From QHVT01 sp036389275 (GTDB taxonomy: Bacteria; Acidobacteriota; Thermoanaerobaculia; Gp7-AA8): a stretch of 64,000 nucleotides of DNA. Location of the stretch: assembly GCA_036389275.1 (NCBI GenBank), contig DASVQE010000025.1:1-64000 (forward strand). Reading direction: 5' to 3'. Positions 41,599-52,495 of the stretch are shown here, in pieces. The position numbers and the translations under genes were made by a program. Positions within the stretch are counted from its first letter, which is position 1, and the number at the start of each line of letters is the position of its first letter. The notes beneath the pieces were generated by a model. It had not been told where the DNA came from, did not search any database, and was given only the letters and a program-made list of their open reading frames with translations.

Positions 41599-42035
41599 CA
41601 CTCGGAGCGTTCGAGGGAGGCGATCTTGTACGGCTGCGACGCGTCGCCGCGCGTCAGGACGAAGGTCTCGCGGCCGCTGCCGAACGGCGCGTCGTCGTTG
41701 GCGCGATGGCGCTTTTCGAACGTGCAGGTGGCGCGCGCCTCGGCGCCGCTGCCGCTCACGCTGCAGGCCGGCTGCTCGAACTGTCCGTTCGTTTCGAGGT
41801 TGCTCTTGATCTGCGCGACGTAGTCGTCGACCGAGTATCGCGTGCCGTTGAGCGTCACCGTGGCGCCGGGCGCGAAGAGCTCCTTCATCCGATCCCAGTC
41901 GTGCCGTCCCGGCGGACCGGACATCACGTTGTGCAATGCGAAGACGGTCGCCTTGGCGTCCGAATCGAGGCTGGAGTCAACGGATGAGGCCGCACTGCAG
42001 GCGGCGAGCAGCAGCAGAGGGATGAGCTTGCGCAT
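41598..42035 (-). CDS. NTF2/SnoaL-like lipoprotein
   Basis: 145 aa. Starting at the ATG at 42035 gives a clean lipoprotein signal MRKLIPLLLLAAC with lipobox LAAC. The mature part is an NTF2-like cone (ALHNVMSGPPGRHDWDRMKE, LFAPGATVTLNGTRYSVDDY, ETFVLTRGDASQPYKIASLE). First gene of the lipoprotein-ATPase-permease operon; TATCGT 8 nt upstream is a possible leaderless promoter. Function unknown, possibly substrate binding for the transporter. Confidence 0.75.
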   Translation of the reverse strand: MRKLIPLLLLAACSAASSVDSSLDSDAKATVFALHNVMSGPPGRHDWDRMKELFAPGATVTLNGTRYSVDDYVAQIKSNLETNGQFEQPACSVSGSGAEARATCTFEKRHRANDDAPFGSGRETFVLTRGDASQPYKIASLERSE

Positions 42036-42098
42036 GGCGGAACACGATACCGCAGGCACAGCCATTGCTGCCGCACGTAGGACGAAGGAGTGAAGAAT

Positions 42099-42398
42099 AT
42101 GACCCGGAAACTCTCAGCACTGGCAGTCTTTCTCGTGTTGTTCGGAATCGCCTGCGGCTCGATGAACCGCGTGCTTCCGTCGAATGTCGACGCGAAGGCG
42201 ATGGAAGCGGACGTCCGCTCGAAGATCGCCACCGCCGTCCCCGACAAGACGTTCGCCGTCGAGGTGACCGTCGACGACCACGCCGTGGTCACCCTCAGCG
42301 GCCACGCGGACTCGCAGGACGACGTCAACAAGATCGTCGAAGCCGCCAAGAGCGTGAGCGGCGTCGCGCGCGTGATCAACAACATTCACGTGGAGTGA
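42099..42398 (+). CDS. BON-domain lipoprotein
   Basis: 99 aa. The ATG at 42099 has AAGGAG at 8-nt spacing, favouring it over a GTG at 42090. Lipoprotein signal with GIAC lipobox (residue about 19). A single BON domain follows: VRSKIATAVPDKTFAVEVTV, VVTLSGHADSQDDVNKIVEA, SVSGVARVINNIHV. BON domains bind phospholipid or attach to membranes in envelope homeostasis (OsmY, DolP). Monocistronic, divergent from the NTF2-like lipoprotein. Confidence 0.9.
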   Translation: MTRKLSALAVFLVLFGIACGSMNRVLPSNVDAKAMEADVRSKIATAVPDKTFAVEVTVDDHAVVTLSGHADSQDDVNKIVEAAKSVSGVARVINNIHVE

Positions 42399-42412
42399 GG
42401 CGGGACTCGGAG

Positions 42413-42491
42413 TTCCTCGGTTCCTCGGTTCCTCGGTTCCTCGGAGTGAGGAACCGCCCGAGGAACCCGAGGAACCCGAGGAACCGAGGAA
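42413..42491. repeat. Inverted array of the octamer TTCCTCGG (4 + 4 copies)
   Basis: Four direct copies of TTCCTCGG (42413-42444) are followed by four copies of the reverse complement CCGAGGAA (42458-42491), the latter partly separated by single C. RNA from either strand would fold into a long hairpin. It fills the gap between the convergent BON lipoprotein and diguanylate cyclase genes and probably ends both transcripts. The copy number looks prone to slippage. Confidence 0.75.
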
Positions 42492-42496
42492 CCGCC

Positions 42497-45355
42497 TCAT
42501 CCTCTCACCCCACGCACCCACCTCCCGCTGCCCGTCTCTTCTCCGTCCGCGACCTTCACGCAATTCCGGCCTGAGTGCTTGGCGGCGTAAAGGGCTCGGT
42601 CGGCGGCGGCCACGAGTTGGTCGGGAGAGCCTTCGGGGCTCGGGGTGATGGCGGCCACGCCGCAGCTTGCGGTGATGCGGCGGCCGAGGCGCTCGATGCC
42701 GGAGCGGAGGTTCTCCGCGACCTGCGTCGCGCCGGCGGTGTCGACGCCCGGCAGCAGGATCGCGAACTCTTCGCCGCCGTAGCGCGCCACCACCTCGCCG
42801 CTGCGGCGGATCGTTTCGGCGAGGAACGCGCCGACGCGGCGGAGGCAGTCGTCGCCCGCCTGATGGCCGAGGCGGTCGTTGAGGTCCTTGAAGTAATCGA
42901 GATCGAGCAGCACCAGCGCCAGCGGCTGGTCGCGGCGGCGCGCGCGATTCCACTCGTCGACGAGCGCGCGGTCGAAGAAGCGTCGGTTGGCGATGCCGGT
43001 CAGCTCGTCCTCGAGCGACAGCGTCTCCAGCCGCGCGTTGGCCTGCTCGAGCAGTTTCACGGTGTGCTGCAGCTCGCCCGTTTTCTCGGCGACGCTGGCC
43101 CGCAGCCGCTCCGCCTGCAGCCGCAGCGCCGCGGTGCGCACGCGGATGATCAGCACGAGGATGATCGCCGCCAGCGCGGCCCACAACAGATACGCCCACG
43201 ACGTGCGGTACCACGGCGAGAGCACCGTGAAGCGCCACGACGTCTCGCCGCTCGGCGTCATCGCCGGACCGCGCGCGCGCAGCCGGAACGTGTAGTCGTT
43301 CGCCTCGAGGTTCGTGTAGTCGATGAACGGCTGCTCGGTCCATTCGCTCCAGCCGCTGTCGACAGGATCGAGGCGGTACTGATAGGCGACGCCGGGGCGG
43401 TACGACGCCGGCGCGAACTCGATGCGCATGCGGTTGAGCGGATAGCCGAGGCGCACCGCCGCGCCTTCGCCGCTGCCGCCGAAGACCAGCCGGTTCTCGC
43501 CGGCGACGACGCGCCGGATCAGCGGCGCCGGCTGCGGCGCGAGCGCCGACGACGACGCGGTCGGCTCGTAGCGGAACAACCCCTTGTCGGCCGCGAACCA
43601 GACCACGCCGTTCGGATGCGCGCGCAGCGTCTGGATGTCGGCGGCCGTCACCGCCACGAGCGGCTTGCCTTCGCGCGTGTAGCTGCCGTCGCGCCTCCGC
43701 TCGAACACCCGCGGCGGCGTCGAGTTGATCCATAAATCTCCGCGCGAGTCCTCGGCGATGACGAAGAAGCCGCGCGGCGCGCGAATGTGCCCGAGGAGCG
43801 GATCCGGAACGACGGCATTCCGTCCATCCGGATGGACGATTTCGCCCGAGGCGCGCACGAACACGATCCGGCCGCCGGCGATGGCGACGTTCGTCTCGCC
43901 GCTGCCGTAGCGCGCCACCCGCTGCCGCGGCGTGCGCGGCGCATCAATGCGCGTCACGCCGTTGAACACCGAGCCGGCCCACAGCACGCCGTCCTGCTCG
44001 ACCACTGATGACGCGTACTCCGGCGAGCCGCTCACCGCGTTCTCCCATCGCCACGTGCCGCCGTCGCGATGAATGCTGGCCACGCCGCCGTTCGTGGCGA
44101 TCCAGACCCGCGACGGATCGACGCGCGAACGATAGAAGTCGCTGATCTCGCCCTCGCGGTCGATGAGGTGCTCGAGCGCGTCGCCGCGCAGACGGTAGAT
44201 GCCTTTCGGCGTGCCGAGGAGCAGCTCGTCGTCGACGGAGATCAGCCGCCACGCACCTTCGCGAATGCCTTCGATCTCGTGCGCGAAGCCGCGCTCGTCG
44301 ATCGTGTGCAGCCCGTGCGTGGTGGCCACGTAGAGCCGCCCCTGATGCCGCACCACGTCGCTCACGCCGCCGCGCAATCCGCGCCGCGCGTCGAACACGG
44401 AGACAGGCGAGGCGAGGTCGATGCGCACGATCGGGCCTTCCATCGCCAGCCAGAGCGAGCCTTCGCGATCGACGCGGACCTCCGAGATCACCGCGTCCGG
44501 CAGTCCCGCGCCTTCCTCGATGAACTGCTCGATGGCGCCGTCGCGCTCGAGGATCATCAAGCCGTGCTGGCGCGAGGCGATGACCAACCGGCCGTCGTTG
44601 AGGAAACAGCCGCCGGTGGCGGTCTTGCCGCGCAGCCACTGCGAGCCGTCCGGCGCCCACGGCGTGACGTCGGCACCGCGGATGGCGAAGAGCCCTTCGT
44701 CGCGCACCGCGGCGATGAGCGTGCCGTCGGCGCGGCGCAGCAGGAGCTCGACGTGCTTGCCCGGCAGCGCCAGCGGCGTGACGCGGATCGTGCGCGGATC
44801 GAAGCGCGCGACGCCGCCGAGTCCGCGCAGCAGCGCGGTCGGACCTTCGCTCACGCAGCCGCGCTGCTGCGTCTCCGCGGTGCGCGCATTCTTGCCGTCC
44901 CAGAAGACCACGCGCTGCTCGGCGACGAAGAGGAAGCCGCCGGCCACCGCGCAGACGCCGCGCACGTCGCCGAGCTCGCGCTGCGCCTGCGGCAGCAGCG
45001 GCAGCAGCGAGTGAAACTGCGGCGTGCCGTCGGGCGCGGCACCGAGCTCGCCGAAGTCATCGACCAGTCCGGCCACCACGCGCCCTTTCGCATCCGCCGC
45101 CACCGACAGCGCCACCTGATCGTTCGGCAGCTCGATCAGCCGCCACCACGCGCCGTCGTACGTCAGCAGGCCGTGCAGATTGCCGAAGTAGAGAATCCCA
45201 TGCGGGTCCTGAGCGACGTCGAACGTTTGCGGTCCCGCCTTGTGCACCTCGGGCGGAAAGACGGTGACCAGCGGGAAGCCGCGCTCATCGGCGCGAAGCG
45301 CGAGCGCTGCGCACAACAGCGCGATCGCGACGGCGCTCCGGCGAACGAACCTCAC
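42497..45355 (-). CDS. Periplasmic propeller sensor diguanylate cyclase (Reg_prop-Y_Y_Y-TM-GGDEF)
   Basis: 952 aa from GTG at 45355, which opens a signal peptide (FVRRSAVAIALLCAALALRA). About 640 residues of two-component-regulator propeller blades (LWIATNGGV-like and GLHTIDERG turns), then a Y_Y_Y domain (YQYRLDPVDSGWSEWTEQPF), one TM (LLWAALAAIILVLIIRV), a short coiled coil and a GGDEF domain with the active-site GGEEF. The upstream inhibitory-site motif is RSGE rather than RxxD. It should synthesise c-di-GMP in response to a periplasmic signal. TATCAT lies 6 nt before the GTG. Confidence 0.92.
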   Translation of the reverse strand: MRFVRRSAVAIALLCAALALRADERGFPLVTVFPPEVHKAGPQTFDVAQDPHGILYFGNLHGLLTYDGAWWRLIELPNDQVALSVAADAKGRVVAGLVDDFGELGAAPDGTPQFHSLLPLLPQAQRELGDVRGVCAVAGGFLFVAEQRVVFWDGKNARTAETQQRGCVSEGPTALLRGLGGVARFDPRTIRVTPLALPGKHVELLLRRADGTLIAAVRDEGLFAIRGADVTPWAPDGSQWLRGKTATGGCFLNDGRLVIASRQHGLMILERDGAIEQFIEEGAGLPDAVISEVRVDREGSLWLAMEGPIVRIDLASPVSVFDARRGLRGGVSDVVRHQGRLYVATTHGLHTIDERGFAHEIEGIREGAWRLISVDDELLLGTPKGIYRLRGDALEHLIDREGEISDFYRSRVDPSRVWIATNGGVASIHRDGGTWRWENAVSGSPEYASSVVEQDGVLWAGSVFNGVTRIDAPRTPRQRVARYGSGETNVAIAGGRIVFVRASGEIVHPDGRNAVVPDPLLGHIRAPRGFFVIAEDSRGDLWINSTPPRVFERRRDGSYTREGKPLVAVTAADIQTLRAHPNGVVWFAADKGLFRYEPTASSSALAPQPAPLIRRVVAGENRLVFGGSGEGAAVRLGYPLNRMRIEFAPASYRPGVAYQYRLDPVDSGWSEWTEQPFIDYTNLEANDYTFRLRARGPAMTPSGETSWRFTVLSPWYRTSWAYLLWAALAAIILVLIIRVRTAALRLQAERLRASVAEKTGELQHTVKLLEQANARLETLSLEDELTGIANRRFFDRALVDEWNRARRRDQPLALVLLDLDYFKDLNDRLGHQAGDDCLRRVGAFLAETIRRSGEVVARYGGEEFAILLPGVDTAGATQVAENLRSGIERLGRRITASCGVAAITPSPEGSPDQLVAAADRALYAAKHSGRNCVKVADGEETGSGRWVRGVRG

Positions 45356-45378
45356 TCTCCGATGATAGTAGCGCGCCG

Positions 45379-46104
45379 TCAGTGTCCGGCGTACCAGTCG
45401 TAGCCGCGCTCGCCCCAGAAATCGGCCGGGCGGATGTTCGTGTAGCGGATCACGCCGATGCGCTTGATGTTCTTGATGCCGTACTTCACCGGGATGGCCA
45501 GCCGCAGCGGCGCGCCGTGCGGCATGGCCAGCGGCGCGCCGTTCATCTCGTAGGCGAGGAGCGTCTGCGGATGCACCGCGCTGCCGCGATCGAGGCCGAC
45601 GTAGTAGCCGCGGTCCGGCGTCTCGAGCGCGACGAACTCCGATACCTGCGCCGGCGGAAAGCGCTGCATGACGTCGGCGAGCCGCGCGCCGGCCCAGCGC
45701 ACGACGATCGACCATCCCTCGATGCAGCGCAGCTCGGTGATCTGCTCGTGACGCGGAAAGGCGCGCAGCTCGTCGAGCGTGAGCGCGACCGGCGCCGCCG
45801 CACCTTCGATGCGCAGCCGCCACGCGGCGAGATCGATCGGCGATTTCAAGCCGATGCCGCCGTTGATGCGCGCGCGCGTCACCTCGTTCGGCGCGAAGGT
45901 GGGACTCAGGCGCGCGGTGCTGAAGTAGCCTTCGGCCAGCCGTTCGTTGAGCTGCAGCACGCGGCGCAGCGGCCACGCCAATCCGCCGTCGGGCGGCCGC
46001 GTGCGCAGCCATTTCCAGGCGCCGTAGCCGGCGCCCGCGCCGATGGCCATGGTCAGGAAGCCGCGCCGCGTCAGCCGCCGCAGTTCTTTCTCTTCGTCAG
46101 TCAT
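45379..46104 (-). CDS. Tat-exported sulfite-oxidase-fold molybdopterin oxidoreductase (MsrP-like)
   Basis: 241 aa. Twin-arginine signal RRGFLTMAIGAGAG at residues 13-26. The oxidoreductase molybdopterin fold includes ELRCIEGWSIVVRWAG with the Mo-coordinating Cys, and GAPLRLAIPVKYGIKNIKRI near the end. The family includes MsrP (methionine sulfoxide reductase) and YedY relatives. The next gene upstream is a b-type cytochrome overlapping by 8 nt, so a membrane electron donor is co-produced. Exact substrate is not certain. Confidence 0.88.
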   Translation of the reverse strand: MTDEEKELRRLTRRGFLTMAIGAGAGYGAWKWLRTRPPDGGLAWPLRRVLQLNERLAEGYFSTARLSPTFAPNEVTRARINGGIGLKSPIDLAAWRLRIEGAAAPVALTLDELRAFPRHEQITELRCIEGWSIVVRWAGARLADVMQRFPPAQVSEFVALETPDRGYYVGLDRGSAVHPQTLLAYEMNGAPLAMPHGAPLRLAIPVKYGIKNIKRIGVIRYTNIRPADFWGERGYDWYAGH

Positions 46105-46750
46105 GAGCCGCCTCGACGCCGATCACCATCGCCCGGAAGTTGTTCCATCCCGCGCGCACGACCTGCGCGATGTGCACGACGAAGAAGATCACGTAGCCGA
46201 CGGTGAGCCAGAAGTGAACGAAGCGCGCCGCCGGATAGCCGCCGAACAGCGCCGTGAGCCACGCGAACTGCACCGGTTTGTAAATCGCGATTCCGCTGAG
46301 CAGCGAGCCGGCGCCCATGACGATGACGGCGGTGTAGGCGATGCGCTGCGCGCCGTTGAATTTTCCCGGCGGCAGCGGCTCCTTGCGGATGCGCAGGTCG
46401 TGCAGCATCACGTGCCACGCCTGGCGCGGCGAGTGGCGGTTCGGCAGCAGCTCACGCCACTCACCCGAGAAAATCGTGTAGAGCACGTACAGCACGCCGT
46501 TGATGCCGAAGAGCCACATGAAGAAGAAGTGGATGGCCATGCCTTCGGCCAGGCGGTTGTTGACGTGCAACGCGCGCCAGGTCGTCTGCTCCAGATTCAT
46601 CTTCGCCAGCGTGAAATCGCCGACGCCGACGCGATAGACTGGATACGCCCAGTAAATCAGCACCCCGCTGAAAATCATCACCGCCAGCAGCGGAAAGTTC
46701 AGCCAGTGAAACCAGCGGATGGCCAGGGGGTGTTTTTTTACGAGGTGCAT
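46097..46750 (-). CDS. Cytochrome b561-type membrane electron-transfer subunit
   Basis: 217 aa from the ATG at 46750. Four TM helices with histidines placed as haem ligands: HPLAIRWFHWLNFPLLAV in TM1, GMAIHFFFMWLFGI in TM2, ARFVHFWLTVGYVIFFVVHI in TM4. Resembles the thiosulfate-reductase/hydrogenase cytochrome b group. It differs from the MsrQ ferric-reductase-like partner usual for MsrP. Overlaps the molybdoenzyme gene by 8 nt and presumably passes quinol electrons to it. Confidence 0.88.
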   Translation of the reverse strand: MHLVKKHPLAIRWFHWLNFPLLAVMIFSGVLIYWAYPVYRVGVGDFTLAKMNLEQTTWRALHVNNRLAEGMAIHFFFMWLFGINGVLYVLYTIFSGEWRELLPNRHSPRQAWHVMLHDLRIRKEPLPPGKFNGAQRIAYTAVIVMGAGSLLSGIAIYKPVQFAWLTALFGGYPAARFVHFWLTVGYVIFFVVHIAQVVRAGWNNFRAMVIGVEAAHD

Positions 46751-46763
46751 GGGCCTGGAAGAA

Positions 46764-47864
46764 TCAATCATCCTCTTCTTCTTCCCCGAACCTGACCCGC
46801 ACGTCGCGCACCACGACTTCGTCGTCTTCGGCGGGCTCGATGTAGAGATAGTCGCCCGCGAGGTGCCGGCCGTCAATGGTGAAGACGCGGCCTTCGCGCG
46901 GGATGTCGAGGTAATCGCGCAGCACTTCGTCGTCGATGCGCACGCGCAGCTCGCCGCCGGCGCGGGTGCCGATGTCGTCGCGCGCGTAGAAGCGGATCGA
47001 TTCGACGGGACGGCCGTAGAGCGCGATGCGGATGCGCGCGCGGCTGCCGCCGCACTCATCGCCGCCGATGCAGCCGCCTTCGTGCGTGATCTCGCGCTCG
47101 TAGCGCTGCCCGCCGCGCGTGCGCACGCCGTACAGCACCTCGATGTCCCGCACTTCGACCTCGTCGTCGTTCGCCGTGGCGATGACCAGGCGCGACCCGC
47201 GGATGTTGTCGACGTCGAGCTCGTGCCGCTTCCCGTTGCGCTGCACGTCGATGTACCAGCCGACCGTGGTGTCGTCGATCTTGACGGTGAGCTTGCCGTC
47301 GGCGCGCGTGCCGACGTTGTCGTGCGCGAAGAAACGGACGCCGAGGACCGGCGCGTCTTCGAGAGCGATGGTGATGCGCGTCCCGTTCTTGCGGCACTCG
47401 TCGCCGCCGATGCAGCCGTTCGCGTTCGGATAGCTGCGCCAGCCGCCGCCGCTGCCGCCCATGCGCGTCGGCGGCTGCCGGCGGATGGCGCGCTCGCCGT
47501 ACAGCACGCCCACCATGTCGATCTGCACTTCGTCGTTCGCGGCCGGCTCGAACGAGAGCGTGCGGCCGCGGATCGCGTCGACGTCGAGCGTGAAGAGCTG
47601 GCCGGAGCGCGGGATGTCGATCGAGCCGCGGACCACCGTGCCGTCGATCTTGATGCGCAGCACGCCGCCGGCCGTCTCGCCGATGTTGTCGTTCGCGCGG
47701 AATCGGATCGCGATCACCGGCCGGTCGTCGAGCGGCACCCGCAGCGTGCGGTCGTTGCAGCGCGAGCCGCCGATGCAGCCGCTCACGTCGAACTGCTGCC
47801 ATTCGTCGGCGAAGAGGAACGTGGGAAGGAAAAGAAGGAAGCCGAGGAAAACGATGCGACGCAT
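46764..47864 (-). CDS. Secreted protein with three CIGGxxC repeats
   Basis: 366 aa with signal peptide (ends FLFA, residue 19). The mature protein is three tandem repeats of about 96 residues: 29-123, 150-246 and 264-360. Each begins with a cysteine pair CIGG(S/D)(R/E)C, continues through I-R-F-x-A-x-D-N/D-I/V-G, L-x-V/I-K/R-I-D-D/G and DVDxIRG-like segments, and ends NDEVxVxDxxVLYG. The spacing suggests a disulfide-closed beta-sandwich per repeat. I do not recognise the domain. An acidic tail EEEEDD ends the protein. It lies 13 nt upstream of the cytochrome b start, so it could be in the same transcript. Confidence 0.72.
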   Translation of the reverse strand: MRRIVFLGFLLFLPTFLFADEWQQFDVSGCIGGSRCNDRTLRVPLDDRPVIAIRFRANDNIGETAGGVLRIKIDGTVVRGSIDIPRSGQLFTLDVDAIRGRTLSFEPAANDEVQIDMVGVLYGERAIRRQPPTRMGGSGGGWRSYPNANGCIGGDECRKNGTRITIALEDAPVLGVRFFAHDNVGTRADGKLTVKIDDTTVGWYIDVQRNGKRHELDVDNIRGSRLVIATANDDEVEVRDIEVLYGVRTRGGQRYEREITHEGGCIGGDECGGSRARIRIALYGRPVESIRFYARDDIGTRAGGELRVRIDDEVLRDYLDIPREGRVFTIDGRHLAGDYLYIEPAEDDEVVVRDVRVRFGEEEEDD

Positions 47865-47975
47865 GTCGATGTGACCTCCGTCTGCCGCTCATGGCGAACG
47901 CGATGCCACGCGTCATCCGAGAGCGGCGCCCGTTTCAACCGCGCCGATTGTCCCGCGGCGCGGACACGGGTGTCA

Positions 47976-49399
47976 TCACTTCATCATCATCACGCCGGCG
48001 AAGACCTCGATGCCGTCCCACAGATTCTGCAGGCGGAGGTTCTCGTTTGCCGCGTGCTGGTTGTTGTCGTGATTGACGATCGGGAGGATCACCACCGGAC
48101 CTTTGAAGAGGTACATCGGGATCGAGCCGCCGATGGTCGGCACGAGCACCGGCGAGCTCGGACTCGACGCGTTCACCGCGGCGGCGACGCGGCGCGAGAA
48201 CGGCGCGTCGATGGGCGTGCGCGCGGCCGGATAGCCGGGCTCCCATTCGAGCTTGACCACGCGCGGATGCGCGGCGCGCGTCGCGGCGTCGGGCGTCTCG
48301 TGCACGACGAACCAGCCGCGCGCGGCGAGGTGCTGCTCGACCAGCGCGCGTACCCGCTCCGGCGTCTGCTCCGGCACGAGGCGAAAGTCGATCGACGCCC
48401 GCGCCTCGGTGTTGATGGTGTTCGACGCCTGCGCGCCGACTTTGCCCGCGGCGATGCCGCGCAGGTTCAGCGCCGGCTGCATGATCAACTCGCCGAGCGA
48501 CTTTCCGGCGCCTTCGGTGCGGCCGAGGGCGAGGTCGCGTTTGAGATCGGCATCGGCGCTCGGCACGTTCGCCAGAGCCGCCGCTTCGGCGGCGCTGATC
48601 GGGCGGACGTCGTCGTAAAAATGCTCGATGAGGATTCGGCCGTCGTCGTCGCGCAGCGAGTCGATCAGATGCGTGAGCATCACGATCGGATTCGGCGCCC
48701 AGTTGCCGTAATGGCCGCTGTGCAGCGCGCGCGACGGGCCGTAGACGGTGAGCTCGAGCCCGGAGACGCCGCGCGCGCCGAAGAGGACCTGCATGCGCCG
48801 CGACGCGTGCACCGGGCCGTCGCACAAGAGCCACGCGTCGGCGGCGAGCTCGTTTGCGTACTGCGCAAAGTAGGCGCCGAGGTGCGCCGAACCCGCTTCT
48901 TCCTCTCCTTCGAAGACGAACTTCAGATTCGCCGACGGACGGAGGCCGCGCGCGTGCAGCGCGTCGATGGCCGCGAGCATGGCCACGATCGGACCTTTGT
49001 CGTCGCTGGCCGAGCGCGCGTAGACGCGATCTTCGCGCTGTTGCGGCTCCCACGGCGGCGTCGTCCACTGCGACGCGTCGACCGGCTGCCCGTCGTAATG
49101 CGCGTACCAGCCGATGGTCTCCTTCGCCTTCACGTTCCACTCCGCGACGACGACCGGCGGCGCGCCTTCGACGCGCAGCGCGCGCGCCGGCAGACCGCGG
49201 CGCTGGAACATCTGCACGATGGCGGCGGCGTTGCGGTCGATGTTCGGCAGGTCGGAGGCGAGGTTCGGAATCGCCAGCAGTTGCATCAGCTCCGCGACGA
49301 TCTCCTGCTCGTGCGCCTGCCGCCAGGCGCGCGCGGCCTCGCTGGCCGGCGTCGCCGCGTTCGCGGTGGCGCACATCATCAGAAGCAGCAGCAGTCGTT

Positions 49400-49403
<4 letters not shown>
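47976..49403 (-). CDS. M20/M28-family metallopeptidase (dipeptidase-like), secreted
   Basis: 475 aa with signal peptide MKRLLLLLMMCATANA. M20 fold: GWYAHYDGQPVDASQW with metal His and Asp, SDDKGPI, FVFEGEEEAGSAHLG with the catalytic and metal Glu, then a dimerisation domain (SGLELTVYGPSRALHSGHYG) and a final metal His region (IVNHDNNQHAANENLRL). Resembles CNDP-type dipeptidases. ATG overlaps the glycerol-kinase stop as ATGA; another ATG 9 nt upstream (49412) is possible. Periplasmic location implies use of external peptides. Confidence 0.9.
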
Positions 49404-50848
<1,445 letters not shown>

Positions 50849-50852
<4 letters not shown>

Positions 50853-52432
50853 CGCGGCGGATTGTACGGGCCTCGGGGCTCCCGACCCACGAAGCGCCCC
50901 GGCACCGCGCCCGTCACCTCGCCGCCGTTGACTACGACACGCCCGTTCACCAGCACGCAGGCGATGCCGTCCGGCCGCGCATACGGATCGCTGTAGGTCG
51001 CGCGCGCGGCGATGGTGCGCGGATCGAAGAGCACCACGTCGGCGAACCAGCCGGGCGCGATGCGGCCGCGCGCGCGCAGTCCGAAAAAGCGCGCCGGCTC
51101 GTCGGTCATGCGATGGATGGCCGCGGGCAGCGTGTCGACGTGCAGCTCACGCACGAAGTGGCCGAGAAACTCGGCGAAGGTGCCCCAGCCTCGCGGGTGC
51201 GGCAGGATGCTGTTGTCCTCGTAGCGGATGGTGCTGTCGGAGCCGATCATCGGATGCAGCGCGCGCGCGATCCGCTCGACGTCGCCGGCGCAGATGTTCT
51301 GATAGACCATCTGCACGTCGCCGTCTTCGACCATGCGCAGCGCCACTTCGAGCTGCGCGTCGAGACTGCGGCCCGCGATCTCGCGCAAGGTGAGGCCGCT
51401 CCAGTCGCGCCGCGGACGGAAGCGAGCCACCCGCGCGAAGCCGAAGTCGGCGAAGCCGTCGCGATGCAGCCGCGCCGCGATCGCTGCCTTCAGCTCCGCG
51501 CGCCGCTCGCGCAGCATCTTCCGCTGCTCCGCCTCCGGCGCCGCCGCGAACCACGCCGGAAAGTAGATCTCCAGCCGCGTGCTCGACGCCGCGTACGGAT
51601 ACTGATCGACGCGCGCCCGTCCGCGCACGGTCTCCTCGAGCCGCGTCACCAGGCCGCAGTTGTTCGGCCCTTCGACCTTCAGATGCGAGATGAGCAGCGG
51701 CACGCGCGCCTCGTCGCTCATGGTGATGACCTCGGCCGCCGCGTCGACGACTTCCGACGCCTCGTTGCGCAGATGCGTGGCGTGCACGCCGCCGTAGCGC
51801 GCCGCCACGCGCAGCAGCGGCACGAGCTCGCGCGCGGTGGCGGTGCGGCCGTAGCCGTACTCGAGGCCCGTGCTGATGCCGAGGGCGCCGGCGCGCAGAT
51901 CGCGCTCGGCGAGCGTTTGCATGAGACGCAAATCGGCGTCGGTGAGCGCCGGCGCGTCACCGACCGCTTCTTCGCGCAGCGAATTCCAGCCCGTCAGCAC
52001 GCCGATGTTCACGTTGCTGCCGCGCCGCGTCACCAGCTCGCGGAACGCGCCGATGTCCTGCGGCGCGATGCCGCAGTTGCCGGTCACGATGGTGGTCACA
52101 CCCTGGCTGACGAAGTTGTCGCCGCGCACCGGCCAGCGCCGCTCGCCGATGCTGCGGTCGGCGTGCGTGTGGGTGTCGATGAAGCCGGGCGCCAGCACCA
52201 GGCCGTGCCCGTCGATGCGCCGCCGGCGCGCCCGCACCAGCCGCCGCGAGCCGCGCCACACCGCGGCGATGCGCTCGCCGTCGATGCCGATGCCTCCGGC
52301 GAACGGCGCCGCGCCGGTGCCGTCGACGATGGTCGCGTCGGCGACGACCACGTCGTAACGCGGCGCCCGGACGTAGGCGACGGCGGCCGCGACCAGCGCG
52401 ACCGCGAGCACCGCGGCGAGGACGGCGCGCAT
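50849..52432 (-). CDS. N-acyl-D-amino-acid deacylase (D-aminoacylase family)
   Basis: 527 aa with a signal/anchor at residues 1-20 (AVLAAVLAVALVAAAVAY). All ligands of the amidohydrolase site are present: PGFIDTHTHADRS (HxH), IVTGNCG (Cys), GGVHATHLRNEA, LLISHLKVEG and HPMIGSDSTI (Asp). It should release D-amino acids from N-acylated forms, in the periplasm. First gene of an operon with glpK and the M20 peptidase (GTGA overlap). Compare the variant homologue at 21442-23103, which lacks the HxH. Confidence 0.9.
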
Positions 52433-52495
52433 TATTCGGCTGCGTCCGCGAACTTTTTCGCCACGATGCGTATGTTCGCTTCAGGATTGATGAAC

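Noticed and set aside
46728..46741. T-run near the cytochrome b start as a terminator
   Set aside because: It lies inside the coding region (Lys-Lys codons on the minus strand) and has no adjoining stem.
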